Shown piece after piece: positions 52,221 to 61,887 of a stretch of 64,000 bases of DNA. The stretch's first letter is position 1. Each line of letters starts with the position of its first letter. The notes below the pieces were generated by a model that had not been told where the DNA came from, did no database searches, and saw only the letters and a program-made list of their open reading frames with translations. The DNA comes from Limnobacter alexandrii. GTDB taxonomy: Bacteria > Pseudomonadota > Gammaproteobacteria > Burkholderiales > Burkholderiaceae_B. Made by a program: the position numbers and the translations under genes. The stretch is taken from NCBI RefSeq assembly GCF_005871185.1, contig NZ_SWKN01000008.1, positions 388,967 to 452,966 on the forward strand. Reading direction: 5' to 3'.

Positions 52221-53789
52221 TCAAGAAGAACAACTCAGCACCAGTGATTTTGCCCAGTCTGGTGGCTGCGCCGTGTACTCCGCTGGCAGTTGTGCCGCAT
52301 TGTAGGGGTCAGACAACGCGGTGAACAATCGGTTCACCTCAGAAAACTCACCTTTCTGGGCTTGTTCAATGGCGTGTTGCAACAAGTGGTTGCGCAGCAC
52401 AAATGCCGGGTTGATGTGATCAAGCCTTGTGCGCCATTCTTCGGCATTTTCCGATGCCTTATTGCTCATTGCGAGCCACTGTGCAAGCCATGCATGGGCA
52501 TTGGTGACTTGCTGTTCATTCCCCAAAGCCAGAGGGAAAAAATCGCTTCTTTGCCACAAGGCGAAATTTTCAGCGGCACTAATTTGAGGATCCAAGGCTG
52601 ACAATGATCTGAAAAACCTTGTGAAATCAAGGGTGTGTTCATGCATGAATTTCAGGGTGGTCTCAATAAGACCATCAACCGCATCACCCTGGGTTTTAGC
52701 CAAGCCAAGCTTTTGCGCAAATAGAGCGCTGTGCTCTGCGTGAAATGCATCAGCAAAACCATCCAGCAAGTTTTGAAGTGTTTCCTTGCTGTCAGGAATC
52801 AGCGGGCTTAAGGCTTGGGCCAGGGCGTACAGGTTCCAATGGGCGATGCGAGGTTGATTGCGATAGCTGTAGCGACCCTGGTGGTCGGAATGATTGCAAA
52901 TGTGGTCAATGTCAAAGCCGTCGATGAAGCCGTAGGGGCCGTAATCGATGGTCAGGCCCAGCAAACTCATGTTGTCGGTGTTCATCACGCCGTGGCAAAA
53001 ACCTACGGCCTGCCACTGGGCCACCATTTTTGCTGTGCGTTCAATTACCACGCCCAACCATTGCAACAAACCCTTGTGGAAACTGGCCTCTGTTTCTCCA
53101 AGGTCAATTTCAGGGTGGTGTTGTTCGATGTGCCAGGTCAGCAGGTTTCGCAATGCATCGAGCTGGTTGGTGTAACAAAAAAATTCCACGTGCCCAAAGC
53201 GCATGAAGCTTTCGCTGACGCGGCACACCACCGCAGCTGTTTCAGTGGTTTCACGAAACACGGGATCGGCACTGGCGGTCAGGCTGAGCGCACGCGTGGT
53301 CGGAATGCCCAAAGCATGCATGGCTTCAGAGGCCAGGTATTCACGAATGGATGAACGCAATACAGCCCTACCATCCGCATGCCGGGAGTAGGGCGTGGGG
53401 CCTGCGCCTTTGAGTTGCAACTGGCGGTATTGTTTGCCCTTGCGCACCTCGGCCACCAACAGGGCCCGGCCGTCACCCAGTTGCGGCACAAACACGCCGA
53501 ACTGATGGCCGCAGTAAACACTGGCCCGGCTTTTGTAATCCGGAAATGGCGCGTTACCGGAAAGGAAGTCTATTCCTGGGGAACTGGCCAGTTGTTCCGC
53601 GTTCAAACCTATTTCATTGGTCAAGGTTTTGTTCAAGTGAACCAGACCAGCTTCGGTGCGAAGAGGCGTGGCTGGTACCTCGGCCAGGTAAGGTGCGCCC
53701 AAACTTGCGTATTCTTGAACCAAAATAGAATCGTGATTATGAAACAAAGGGTGGTCCTGAAGTATAGTTTCGTTAAACAACCCCACCAT
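52221..53789 (-). CDS. selO: Protein adenylyltransferase SelO (YdiU)
   Basis: This is a pseudokinase of about 522 residues that transfers AMP to serine, threonine or tyrosine of target proteins, linked to redox stress. Conserved motifs are CGHQFGVFVPQLGDGRA, KGAGPTPYSRHADGRAVLRS, REYLASEAMHALGIPTTRAL, and the metal site in MNTDNMSLLGLTIDYGPYGFID. The ATG at 53789 gives the family N-terminus; the frame is open for 89 more codons, but that part overlaps the divergent ligase gene. It is divergent from the acyl-CoA ligase gene, with 53 bases between. Confidence 0.94.
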   Translation of the reverse strand: MVGLFNETILQDHPLFHNHDSILVQEYASLGAPYLAEVPATPLRTEAGLVHLNKTLTNEIGLNAEQLASSPGIDFLSGNAPFPDYKSRASVYCGHQFGVFVPQLGDGRALLVAEVRKGKQYRQLQLKGAGPTPYSRHADGRAVLRSSIREYLASEAMHALGIPTTRALSLTASADPVFRETTETAAVVCRVSESFMRFGHVEFFCYTNQLDALRNLLTWHIEQHHPEIDLGETEASFHKGLLQWLGVVIERTAKMVAQWQAVGFCHGVMNTDNMSLLGLTIDYGPYGFIDGFDIDHICNHSDHQGRYSYRNQPRIAHWNLYALAQALSPLIPDSKETLQNLLDGFADAFHAEHSALFAQKLGLAKTQGDAVDGLIETTLKFMHEHTLDFTRFFRSLSALDPQISAAENFALWQRSDFFPLALGNEQQVTNAHAWLAQWLAMSNKASENAEEWRTRLDHINPAFVLRNHLLQHAIEQAQKGEFSEVNRLFTALSDPYNAAQLPAEYTAQPPDWAKSLVLSCSS

Positions 53790-53842
53790 TGTAGTCGGGG
53801 AAGACCGCAGAACAAACGTAATACCTGGAGGAGAGAGCGCAA

Positions 53843-55480
53843 ATGCAAGGTTTGATGATGAATATGCCCCTGTTGATTTCATCGGTGATGGAACACGCAG
53901 AGCGGCACCACCCGCATGTTGAAGTCGTGTCACGCCGTACGGAAGGTGACATTCATCGAACCACCTATGGGGAAGTGGCCAAACGAACCAAGAAGCTGGC
54001 CAATACCCTGACCAGCCTGGGCGTACAGCAGGGTGAAAACATTGCCACACTGGCATGGAACGGTTATCGCCATGTTGAAATTTATTATGCGGTGTCTGGC
54101 ATGGGTGCTGTGGTGCACACCTTGAACCCGCGCCTGTTCCCCGAGCAACTGGTGTACATCATCAACCATGCGAAAGACACCATGGTGTTTTTTGACAGCA
54201 CCTTCGCGCCCCTGATTAAAGCCATTGCACCTGCTTGCCCCACCGTGAAACGCTGGGTACAAATGTGTGATGAAGCGGTAATGCCCGCTGAGCCAGCAGT
54301 GGCCGGTTGCCTGAACTATGAAGCCCTGATCAAAGATGCTTCGGACCAGTTTGTTTGGCCGCAGCTGGATGAAAACGCAGCCTCGGGTCTGTGCTACACA
54401 TCGGGCACCACAGGTAACCCCAAAGGTGCCTTGTATTCACACCGTTCAACAGTATTGCATGCCATGGCCGCCTGTACGCCCGATGCCTTGGGCCTGAGCA
54501 GCCGCGATACCATTTTGCCCGTGGTGCCCATGTTCCACGTCAATGCCTGGGGCATTCCGTACATTGCCTTGATGACCGGTGCAAAAATGGTGATGCCGGG
54601 CGGGGCTTTGGATGGCGCATCCATTTACGAATTATTGGAAAGCGAGAAGGTAAACTTCTCCGCAGGCGTACCCACGGTGTGGCTGGGCCTGTTGAACCAT
54701 GTGCAGCAAAACGGATTGAAGTTCAATTACTTCAACCGCACGGTGATTGGTGGTTCGGCTGCGCCAGCGGCCATGATCAAAACACTGAACAGCCTGGGTG
54801 TCGAAGTAATTCATGCCTGGGGCATGACTGAACTTTCGCCCTTGGGCACGGTGTGCCGTTTAAAGGCCCAGCACATGGATTTGTCGCTGGAAGAAAAGCA
54901 GAACATCATGCAGAAGCAGGGCACCGCAATTTTCGGCGTGGACATGAAAATTGTCAGCGATGATGGCGAGGAATTGCCCTGGGATGGCGAGGCCTTTGGC
55001 GACCTGTTGGTGCGTGGTCACTGGGTGATCGACAGCTACTACGGTGGCGAGGGTGCCAAAGCTTTTACCACGGACAAAGAAGGCAAGAAGTGGTTTGCCA
55101 CTGGCGATGTGTCCAAGATCAATCGCGAAGGCTTCATGCAGATTACCGACCGCAGCAAAGACGTGATCAAGTCGGGCGGCGAATGGATCAGCTCGATTGA
55201 CCTGGAAAACGTGGCCATGGCTCACCCTGCGGTGCATGAGGCGGCAGTCATTTCTGTTTACCACCCCAAGTGGGATGAACGCCCGCTGTTGGTGGTGGTG
55301 AAAAAGCCCAATGTGGAAGTGAGCAAAGAAGAGCTGCTGAATTTTTATGAGGGCAAGGTTGCAAAATACTGTTTGCCCAACGATGTGGCTTTTGTAGACG
55401 AATTACCGCACACGGCGACTGGTAAAATCCAGAAACTGAAATTGCGCGAGCAATTCAAAGACTATCAGTTACCCAACTGA
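53843..55480 (+). CDS. Fatty-acid-CoA ligase, AMP-forming
   Basis: This is a 545-residue acyl-CoA synthetase that activates a fatty acid as acyl-AMP and transfers it to CoA. The AMP motif is [17 protein letters not shown] (about 180-196), followed by [13 protein letters not shown], the ATP-binding FATGDVSKI and [14 protein letters not shown], and the catalytic lysine region [13 protein letters not shown]. The sequence fits the medium/long-chain group (DMSP- or 3-methylmercaptopropionyl-CoA ligases are relatives), so the exact substrate is uncertain. A GGAGGAGAG site lies before the ATG. Confidence 0.9.
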   Translation: MQGLMMNMPLLISSVMEHAERHHPHVEVVSRRTEGDIHRTTYGEVAKRTKKLANTLTSLGVQQGENIATLAWNGYRHVEIYYAVSGMGAVVHTLNPRLFPEQLVYIINHAKDTMVFFDSTFAPLIKAIAPACPTVKRWVQMCDEAVMPAEPAVAGCLNYEALIKDASDQFVWPQLDENAASGLCYTSGTTGNPKGALYSHRSTVLHAMAACTPDALGLSSRDTILPVVPMFHVNAWGIPYIALMTGAKMVMPGGALDGASIYELLESEKVNFSAGVPTVWLGLLNHVQQNGLKFNYFNRTVIGGSAAPAAMIKTLNSLGVEVIHAWGMTELSPLGTVCRLKAQHMDLSLEEKQNIMQKQGTAIFGVDMKIVSDDGEELPWDGEAFGDLLVRGHWVIDSYYGGEGAKAFTTDKEGKKWFATGDVSKINREGFMQITDRSKDVIKSGGEWISSIDLENVAMAHPAVHEAAVISVYHPKWDERPLLVVVKKPNVEVSKEELLNFYEGKVAKYCLPNDVAFVDELPHTATGKIQKLKLREQFKDYQLPN

Positions 55481-55509
55481 GATTACCCAACCAAATCTAG
55501 AGAAGTTCA

Positions 55510-55812
55510 ATGATCAAGCACATCGTATTCTGGCAGTTGAAAGACGAAGCCCTTGGCAACACCAAGGCCCGCAACATGGAACTGGTGAAGGAAAAGCTGA
55601 TGGCTTGCGCCAACATCGTGCCCGGCATTGTGGACTTTGAAGTGGGTTTGGGCGGTACCAGCCTGGAATGCACTTATGACGTGGTGTTGTACTCGACCTT
55701 CGAGAACAAGGCGGCTTTGGATGCCTATGCGGTGCACCCCACGCATGAAGCCATCAAAAGCTTTATTGGTGAAGTGCGCACGGCACGCCAGTGCATGGAT
55801 TACGAAGTTTAA
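55510..55812 (+). CDS. Dabb-family (stress-responsive alpha/beta barrel) protein
   Basis: This 100-residue protein of the Dabb ferredoxin-like barrel family has the hallmarks MIKHIVFWQLKDEA, VPGIVDFEVGLG and YDVVLYSTFENKAALDAYAVHPTHEAI. Such proteins form dimers; many have no assigned function, others act on small aromatic substrates. It follows the ligase by 29 bases on the same strand. Confidence 0.9.
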   Translation: MIKHIVFWQLKDEALGNTKARNMELVKEKLMACANIVPGIVDFEVGLGGTSLECTYDVVLYSTFENKAALDAYAVHPTHEAIKSFIGEVRTARQCMDYEV

Positions 55813-55823
55813 ATATTGATTTG

Positions 55824-56633
55824 TTAAAGCTTGGGCGGCAAGGGTATTTCAATCCTTTGTCGCCCAATTTCATTTCCGGCCGGGTCGAATGTAATTTCCG
55901 TGAAATGAACAGTGTTGTACCGGTCGAGCAAAATGACCGCGCTTGAGCGTGTGCCATACAAAGGCGACACAATTTTCACAGCCGAGAGCATTTTTTCCCA
56001 TTCGTAAGGCACGCCAGTGCTGGGCAACTCAGCATCCTCGGCAAGCCCTGTGTGTGCAAGCAGCCCCAGCAGCTTGTTTTCAAAAGCAGCGCCTGCTTCG
56101 TGATTGGACAAGTTCACGTCAATTTCTTGTTGCAAACCTGTTTTTAACAAGCGTGATTTGGGCCAGGGTGCGTTCAAATGGCCGTTGGACAGGCTGTACA
56201 AGCCTGTTTGCAGTGCGGTGGTGAAATCAAGCCCGTTGCCAAGTTTGATGCCTTGGTTGCTGGTGCAGCGAAGGTTCAAGCGTTGCAGGTTGCCATGAAT
56301 CAAATTAAAACCCGCAAACGCAAGCGAGGCTTTTTCATCGGGCGCTGTTCCTGTTTGAATGGCATCAAGGACCAACAGGCCACGTGAAGGAGCCGTGCCG
56401 GGCATGTTCAGGGTGCTGTTTCTGACATTCGTTAACAGCGCAAATTCTGCATTGCTGCCAATGCCCAGCCAGGTACCGCCCGATTGCAGGTCTTTACCCG
56501 CCCAAAGCGAGCCATGGGGGGTTGACCATGCATGCAACGGTGCCGTGGGGCGATTGTGAAACTCATCCCGATTGGCCAGGCAAATGAATGGATAGTCGGG
56601 GTGAGCATTGATCGCGAGCACGGCCAGGCACAT
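55824..56633 (-). CDS. NRDE-family (TANGO2-like) protein
   Basis: This 269-residue protein is recognised by its N-terminus MCLAVLAINAHPDYPFICLANRDEF, whose Cys2 and the NRDE motif (residues of about 21-24) define the family. Further conserved parts are GTWLGIGSNAEFALLTNVR and SRGLLVLDAI, and the C-terminal YGTRSSAVILLD. Human TANGO2 is a relative linked to haem or lipid handling; the bacterial function is unknown. Its start overlaps the stop of the DUF4936 gene by one base. Confidence 0.92.
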   Translation of the reverse strand: MCLAVLAINAHPDYPFICLANRDEFHNRPTAPLHAWSTPHGSLWAGKDLQSGGTWLGIGSNAEFALLTNVRNSTLNMPGTAPSRGLLVLDAIQTGTAPDEKASLAFAGFNLIHGNLQRLNLRCTSNQGIKLGNGLDFTTALQTGLYSLSNGHLNAPWPKSRLLKTGLQQEIDVNLSNHEAGAAFENKLLGLLAHTGLAEDAELPSTGVPYEWEKMLSAVKIVSPLYGTRSSAVILLDRYNTVHFTEITFDPAGNEIGRQRIEIPLPPKL

Positions 56634-56950
56634 TAGCCGTTCACCTCGTCAGGCAACTCAGTGAACAGCTCAAGGTGGCGGCTGGGCAGGCTTGGCAAAT
56701 CGGTAAAACACGTGGCTGCCATTTTCTCCACTTTCTCGGTGAACAGTGCCGTGCAGTCTGAAAATTCAGGGGCAGGGTATATCACTTCCATCAAGGTGAA
56801 GTAGGGTTTGTCCACTTCTTCACGTTGAAACAATTGGCTGTGACCCAATCCCTGTTGTTTGAGTTGGGTTGCCAAGCGCCTGGCACACCGTAATCCCAGA
56901 GCGATGTCAGCTTTGGGGATTCGGTAGTAAATGAAAAGCTGGCGCTTCAT
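56633..56950 (-). CDS. DUF4936 family protein
   Basis: This 105-residue protein matches the DUF4936 family of betaproteobacteria (LFIYYRIPKADIALGLRCARRLATQL, FTLMEVIYPAP, RHLELFTEL). The function is unknown. It sits between ygfZ and the NRDE-protein gene with overlaps of 4 and 1 bases, which is a conserved arrangement, so the three are probably one transcript. Confidence 0.85.
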   Translation of the reverse strand: MKRQLFIYYRIPKADIALGLRCARRLATQLKQQGLGHSQLFQREEVDKPYFTLMEVIYPAPEFSDCTALFTEKVEKMAATCFTDLPSLPSRHLELFTELPDEVNG

Positions 56951-57846
56951 TCAAACACGCTGCCTTTCTGGTGCACATCATAGGGTGGAGGCTGAACTTT
57001 CAGTTGTATTTCACCCGCCTCGTTTTTGACCGTGAAGGTGGCACCGTTTTGATCCGCGTCTTCCACAGGCAGTTCGACCAGCAAATGCTGCTGGCCATTG
57101 AAACCCACCACTGTGGCCACAGATCCCGCGGGTTCGTTTTCTTTGCCTGACAGCCATACATCCAGGCCCGCTGTAAGCGTGGGGGCCCCAGCCGCAGTGG
57201 CTTGGAATACACGTCGCTTCACCTTGCCCAGATAGTGGCTTCTAGCCACAATTTCCTGGCCAGGGTAGCAACCCTTGCTAAAACTGACCCCGCCCACCAA
57301 ATCAAAATTAATGGCTTGCGGCACAAACATTTCAACTGTGGCTTGCGACACATAGGCGATACCCAGTTGCTGCAGGGCATACTCAAATTCATCGTCTGCA
57401 TGGCCTCGCTGTGCCTGTTCAGTGCTGGCAGCAATTTGAAAACCAGGCATTGAATCGCCGATTGGGCGAAGGCTTGCCTTGGCATTGCCCTGTTCGTCCC
57501 ACTGAACCCGCATGGGCGAGGCCAGCGTCGAGTTTGACAAAAATGACACCTGATATTCAGCCGTGCAGTCACGTACTTTGCATTTGCTGCGCAACACAAA
57601 CATGCTCAGGCGTTTGACCAAAGCTGCAATGGTTTCTTTGCGGCACACCAACAACACCTGCTTGCCCTGACGCAATACGAAAAAACTACCCAGCAAGCGG
57701 CCTTTGGCTGTGCACAGACCCGCCATACGCAGCTGGCTTTCAGCCATGCCCGCAACGTCGTTGCTGAGTTGTGATTGAAGAAAAGTCACTGCGTCGTCTC
57801 CGTCCACGCCAATGACACCCCAACGCGATAAAAACTGTGCAGACAT
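56947..57846 (-). CDS. ygfZ: Folate-binding Fe-S cluster repair protein YgfZ
   Basis: This protein of about 299 residues uses tetrahydrofolate in the assembly or repair of certain Fe-S proteins. It resembles the glycine-cleavage T-protein fold. The essential motif SFSKGCYPGQEIVARSHYLGKVKRR (Cys near residue 207) is complete. The ATG at 57846 gives the family start SAQFLSRWGVIGVDGDDAVTFLQSQLSND; the frame is open further upstream without conservation. It is divergent from mltG, as is common in this group. Confidence 0.93.
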   Translation of the reverse strand: MSAQFLSRWGVIGVDGDDAVTFLQSQLSNDVAGMAESQLRMAGLCTAKGRLLGSFFVLRQGKQVLLVCRKETIAALVKRLSMFVLRSKCKVRDCTAEYQVSFLSNSTLASPMRVQWDEQGNAKASLRPIGDSMPGFQIAASTEQAQRGHADDEFEYALQQLGIAYVSQATVEMFVPQAINFDLVGGVSFSKGCYPGQEIVARSHYLGKVKRRVFQATAAGAPTLTAGLDVWLSGKENEPAGSVATVVGFNGQQHLLVELPVEDADQNGATFTVKNEAGEIQLKVQPPPYDVHQKGSVFE

Positions 57847-57988
57847 GCTCAAATCCTTTGTAACAAACAAAACAAACAATGTCGGTAAGCCATGGAAAAA
57901 CTTTCCCGCTATCATGAAAGGCAATCTCCACATTGTAGTGGCTTCTGGTAAGGTCTCGCCTTCCAATAACCCAAGGTGAAGCAAAGTC

Positions 57989-59032
57989 GTGCGCAAAGGT
58001 AAAAAAACAAAGAAGGCATTGAAAAAAACGGTGTCTGGCAGGCAATGGTTCAAACGAATGGTGATCGCTGGTGTTGTTGTACTGTCAGCGATTATTGTGG
58101 GTATTTATTTTGTGTTGAATATGCCGATAGACCGCAGTCAACCCCGTGTGGATGCCCATGTAAGCAGTGGTTTGGGCGCACGCGCGATTGCCAACGAATT
58201 GATTCAGCAGGGGCTGGATGTGAGCCCTGATTTGTTTGTATTGGCTGCGCGGTTAAGCGGTAGCGCCGGCCAATTGAAAGCGGGCCGATACGACTTGCCT
58301 GAGGGAATCAGTATCCTGGGTTTGGTGGACTATTTGAGCAAAGGGCAGGGGGTTCTAAGCAGTGTGGCATTGGTGGAGGGGCAAACCGCACGTGCTTTGC
58401 TTGCCAGGTTGCGTGCACAGCCAGATTTGATTGATGATTTGCCGGGCATGGACCACCGCGCAATTGCTCAAAAAATGGGCCTTGAAGGCGCAAGCCTCGA
58501 AGGCTGGATATACCCGGACACCTACAAATACTCACCGGGGTCGAAGTTATCCGAACTGTTGAGCAGGGCCGTGCGCCTGCAACAGGTGGAACTTGAGAAG
58601 GCGTGGGCTCAGCGCGATCCGCAAACCCCTTTGAAAACTCCCTACGATGCCTTGAAAATGGCTTCGATTGTTGAAAAAGAAACAGGCTTGGCCAGCGATC
58701 GTGGCAAAGTGGCGAGCGTGTTTGTGAACCGCCTGCGTGTGGGCATGTTATTGCAAACCGACCCCACAGTAATCTATGGTGTGGGCGAGGCTTTTGATGG
58801 CAACCTGACACGCAAACACCTTCAAACGGATACCCCCTACAACAGCTACACTCGGGCTGGTTTGCCGCCAACGCCCATTTCAAATCCGGGCAAGGCGGCT
58901 TTGTACGCGACGGTGAATCCAGACAAAACCCCGTATTTTTATTTTGTGGCCAAGGGTGACGGCGGCAGTTATTTCAGCAAGAATCTGAATGAGCACAACA
59001 ACGCGGTACGCAAATACCAACTTAGGCGGTGA
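57989..59032 (+). CDS. mltG: Endolytic transglycosylase MltG
   Basis: This 347-residue inner-membrane enzyme cuts nascent peptidoglycan strands. A basic N-terminus precedes one membrane segment (about residues 25-45, MVIAGVVVLSAIIVGIYFVL), then a LysM-like part and the YceG/MltG domain. Conserved are EGWIYPDTYKYSPG, the catalytic glutamate in MASIVEKETGL (about 230), NRLRVGMLLQTDPTVIYG and YNSYTRAGLPPTPISNPG. The start is a GTG at 57989. It is followed by tmk and holB, the usual operon. Confidence 0.95.
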   Translation: MRKGKKTKKALKKTVSGRQWFKRMVIAGVVVLSAIIVGIYFVLNMPIDRSQPRVDAHVSSGLGARAIANELIQQGLDVSPDLFVLAARLSGSAGQLKAGRYDLPEGISILGLVDYLSKGQGVLSSVALVEGQTARALLARLRAQPDLIDDLPGMDHRAIAQKMGLEGASLEGWIYPDTYKYSPGSKLSELLSRAVRLQQVELEKAWAQRDPQTPLKTPYDALKMASIVEKETGLASDRGKVASVFVNRLRVGMLLQTDPTVIYGVGEAFDGNLTRKHLQTDTPYNSYTRAGLPPTPISNPGKAALYATVNPDKTPYFYFVAKGDGGSYFSKNLNEHNNAVRKYQLRR

Positions 59033-59039
59033 CGGCTTC

Positions 59040-59690
59040 ATGAAAAAGCACAAACAGGGTTACCTGATCAGCTTCGAGGGTGTGGATGGTGCGGGGAAGT
59101 CTTCGCACATTGCGCGGGTGAAAACACGGCTGGAAGAATTGGGTTTTGAATGCCTGCAAACACGAGAACCGGGCGGCACCCCTGTGGGCGAGGCCATTCG
59201 AGAACTGGTGTTACATCACAATATGGACGTGAACACAGAACTGCTGCTGATTTACGCTGCGCGCAGGCAGCACATGGTTGAAACCATTCAACCGGCACTT
59301 GATCGTGGTGTGTGGGTAATAACAGACCGGTTTGAAGACAGCAGTTTTGCTTACCAGGCTGGTGCAGGCGGTGCCAGTTGGGAAGACTGCCAACAATTGA
59401 GCAAGTGGGCGTTAAAGGGGTTCGAGCCCACATTGACTTTTTTGTTTGATTTGCCGATTGCCGTGTCGCAAAGCCGCATACAGGGCAGGGCAGGGGTTAG
59501 CGACAAATTTGAAGAAAAGCCGGCAAGTTATTTCGAGGCAGTGCGTGCCGGTTTTATTAAACGCTCACAGTTGAACCCGCGCCGCATTCGATTGATTGAC
59601 GCTCAACCTCCCGAAGCGGAAGTGGGTGAAACGGTATTGGCAGAACTCGACAAGTTCATGCGAACCCATTTAAACCTGGGCTTGTCATGA
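59040..59690 (+). CDS. tmk: Thymidylate kinase
   Basis: This 216-residue kinase makes dTDP from dTMP. The P-loop is EGVDGAGKSS (about residues 13-22), followed by the DRX-type TREPGGTPVGEAIRELVL and TDRFEDSSFAYQ. The lid carries arginines (SRIQGRAGVSDKFE). The ATG at 59040 gives the canonical N-terminus; an upstream in-frame start lies inside mltG. The stop overlaps holB by 4 bases. Confidence 0.95.
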   Translation: MKKHKQGYLISFEGVDGAGKSSHIARVKTRLEELGFECLQTREPGGTPVGEAIRELVLHHNMDVNTELLLIYAARRQHMVETIQPALDRGVWVITDRFEDSSFAYQAGAGGASWEDCQQLSKWALKGFEPTLTFLFDLPIAVSQSRIQGRAGVSDKFEEKPASYFEAVRAGFIKRSQLNPRRIRLIDAQPPEAEVGETVLAELDKFMRTHLNLGLS

Positions 59691-60682
59691 GCACAGCTAG
59701 CTGGTTGTTGCGCGCCCAAGCGCAATTGGGCAATTTGATGCAAGCCACCACCGCACCAATTCTGATCCATGGTCATCAACCCAAGGGGCTTTACGACCTG
59801 GTGGGGCAGCACCTTGCTGAACTGCTTTGCGAGACGCCTACTGGCAAAAAGCCCTGCCTGCAATGCCCAGGCTGCCACATGCGACTTGCCGGCAATCACC
59901 CCGATTTGCGTTACCTGATGCCACAGGCCGTGGCGCTTGAGCTTGGTTTCAATGTGGACGTAAAAACTGGCGTGAAACCCAGCCAAGACATTCGAATCGA
60001 CGATGTGCGGGATCTTCAAAACTACTTCAATACGGCGTCAAGCCGCGGCGCCTCCCGTTACGTGGTGGTGTATCCCTTCGACAACATGAATGCCAACACC
60101 GCCAATGCGCTGCTTAAAACGCTCGAAGAGCCCGCCAACGGCCTTCGGTTTGTGCTGGTGGGTAGTCGGGTTGACAAGTTGTTGCCCACCATCCGCTCTC
60201 GCTGTCAGGAATTGACCATGCCCATGCCGACGATTGCAGAGTGTCTCGCCTGGCTCGAGGCGCAGGGTGTGCAGCAGCCGGATGTGGCTTTGGGTGTGGC
60301 CATGAACGATCCGTTTGAGGCACTCAGCCTGGCACAAACAGCGGCAGACCAACTTGATTTGCGCAAAAAGTTTTTGGAGTGGCTTGCCAATCCCGACCAA
60401 CATGCCAACCCGCCGACCGGGCTTGAAAAGGTGGGTTTGCCAGTAGTGCTTGAATTGGCCATGCGTTTGTGTAGCGACTGTGTTTCACAAGCCCACGGCC
60501 TGAAAGGCAGTAATTTTCCGTGGTTGGCACCCAAACTCATGTGGGTAAAGTCGATAGGCCTGGAACGTTTCAGCCTGCTGTACCAAAGTTTGCAGAAAGA
60601 ATTTCGCTTGGCGAATCATCCAATTAACCCCCGTTTGGCGCTAGAGTATGTGGGGCAGCAGTGGCAAAATTTAACGAAGTAA
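59687..60682 (+). CDS. holB: DNA polymerase III delta' subunit
   Basis: This 331-residue clamp-loader subunit has the AAA+ fold of HolB. The zinc-binding module is CETPTGKKPCLQCPGCHMRLAGNHPDLRY with cysteines near residues 46, 55, 58 and 61. Next come IRIDDVRDLQNYFNTASSRGASRYVVV and the LLKTLEEPANGLRFVLV segment. The Walker A is degenerate, as in other delta' proteins. It follows tmk with a 4-base overlap. Confidence 0.93.
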   Translation: MSTASWLLRAQAQLGNLMQATTAPILIHGHQPKGLYDLVGQHLAELLCETPTGKKPCLQCPGCHMRLAGNHPDLRYLMPQAVALELGFNVDVKTGVKPSQDIRIDDVRDLQNYFNTASSRGASRYVVVYPFDNMNANTANALLKTLEEPANGLRFVLVGSRVDKLLPTIRSRCQELTMPMPTIAECLAWLEAQGVQQPDVALGVAMNDPFEALSLAQTAADQLDLRKKFLEWLANPDQHANPPTGLEKVGLPVVLELAMRLCSDCVSQAHGLKGSNFPWLAPKLMWVKSIGLERFSLLYQSLQKEFRLANHPINPRLALEYVGQQWQNLTK

Positions 60683-60718
60683 TTCATTGAAGAATTCCCT
60701 TTTCGGACAGCACACGCC

Positions 60719-61102
60719 ATGACCAGTAACTTGATGAACAACCCGCGCAGCAACAAAGAAGCCAGCCGTCCCTGGATGTTGTCCCTGACTTTGGGCGACA
60801 AAAACACGGCAGCAAGCCTATATATGCCTTTCATCAAAGGCGGTGGTGTATTTGTGGAAAGTGCCAAGGAATACAATTTGGGCGACCCTGTGTTTGTATT
60901 GCTGACCGTGGGTGAGGAAGCGAAAAAGTTTCCCATCAATGGCAAAGTGGTGTGGATTTGTGGTGCGAATGCGCGTGGCGACAAAGCACAGGGCATTGGC
61001 GTGCAGTTCCCGAAAGACGACAGTGGAGAGGGCGCGCGGGTGGCAATTGAGCAAATGATTGGTAAAATGCAAAATTCCATGAAAAAAACAGCAACCTTGT
61101 AG
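60719..61102 (+). CDS. PilZ domain protein
   Basis: This protein of about 127 residues has the single PilZ-type fold, with YMPFIKGGGVFVESAKEYNLGDPVFVLLTV and KVVWICGANARGDKAQGIGVQFP. The canonical RxxxR and DxSxxG c-di-GMP contacts are not clear, which is usual for the type IV pilus PilZ proteins encoded next to holB in many proteobacteria. A role in type IV pilus assembly or twitching is likely but inferred. Its stop overlaps the tatD start by one base. Confidence 0.88.
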   Translation: MTSNLMNNPRSNKEASRPWMLSLTLGDKNTAASLYMPFIKGGGVFVESAKEYNLGDPVFVLLTVGEEAKKFPINGKVVWICGANARGDKAQGIGVQFPKDDSGEGARVAIEQMIGKMQNSMKKTATL

Positions 61103-61887
61103 TGTTTACTGATTCACATTGTCATCTTGATTTTCCCGGTCTGGTCGAGCAACTCCCAGACATTCTGAGTCGAATGCAGGCAGCGCAAGTGAACCGTGCC
61201 TTGTGCATTTCCGTTCAGCTTGAAGATTTCCCCAACGTACTGGCGCTGGCCGAAAACCATGAGCAATTGTGGGCCACTGCAGGCGTGCATCCTGACTACG
61301 AAGACATCACCGAGCCTACAGTTGAAAAACTGCTGGAGCTGACCGACCACCCCAAGGTGATTGGTATTGGTGAAACAGGGCTGGATTATTTTCGCTTGAA
61401 AGGCGACCTTGAATGGCAACGCCAACGCTTTCGTGTGCATTTGCGCGCAGCCAATGTGTGTAAAAAGCCTGTGATTGTTCACACCCGTGCAGCGGGTGAC
61501 GACACCTTGAAAATTCTTGCCGAAGAGAACGTTCAAGGCTGTGGTGGCATTATTCACTGTTTCACAGAGACGCTTGAATTCGCACGCAAGGCGCTTGATT
61601 TGGGCATGTATCTGTCGTTCTCGGGCATTGTCAGCTTCAAGAATGCTGCCGACCTTCGCGAGGTGGCTCGGTTTGCGCCCATGGATCGAATTCTGATTGA
61701 AACCGACTCGCCTTACCTGGCGCCGGTTCCTCACCGTGGCAAAACCAATGAACCCAGCTTTGTGCCCCACGTGGCCAAAGTTATTGCGCAAGAGAAGGGG
61801 GTTGCTGTGGAAGAAATTGGTATGCAAACATCGGCCAACTTTGACCGCTTGTTTGGGTTTGTAAGCAGCGGAGCGGCCACAGTTTGA
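61102..61887 (+). CDS. TatD-family metal-dependent hydrolase
   Basis: This is a 261-residue TIM-barrel deoxyribonuclease-like hydrolase. The metal-binding N-terminal motif is FTDSHCHLDFPGLV. Next come GIGETGLDYFRLKGDLEWQR, PVIVHTRAAGDDTL, GIIHCFTETLEFARKALDLG and the final ETDSPYLAPVPHRGKTNEPSFV. The close match to YcfH/TatD suggests 3'-5' exonuclease or D-aminoacyl-tRNA-like hydrolase roles; the exact substrate is unknown. The start is GTG 61102, overlapping the pilZ stop. Confidence 0.93.
   Translation: MFTDSHCHLDFPGLVEQLPDILSRMQAAQVNRALCISVQLEDFPNVLALAENHEQLWATAGVHPDYEDITEPTVEKLLELTDHPKVIGIGETGLDYFRLKGDLEWQRQRFRVHLRAANVCKKPVIVHTRAAGDDTLKILAEENVQGCGGIIHCFTETLEFARKALDLGMYLSFSGIVSFKNAADLREVARFAPMDRILIETDSPYLAPVPHRGKTNEPSFVPHVAKVIAQEKGVAVEEIGMQTSANFDRLFGFVSSGAATV

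Noticed and set aside
53790..54056. N-terminal extension of selO
   Set aside because: The extra 89 codons overlap the divergent acyl-CoA ligase gene and its ribosome-binding site and are not conserved in the family.
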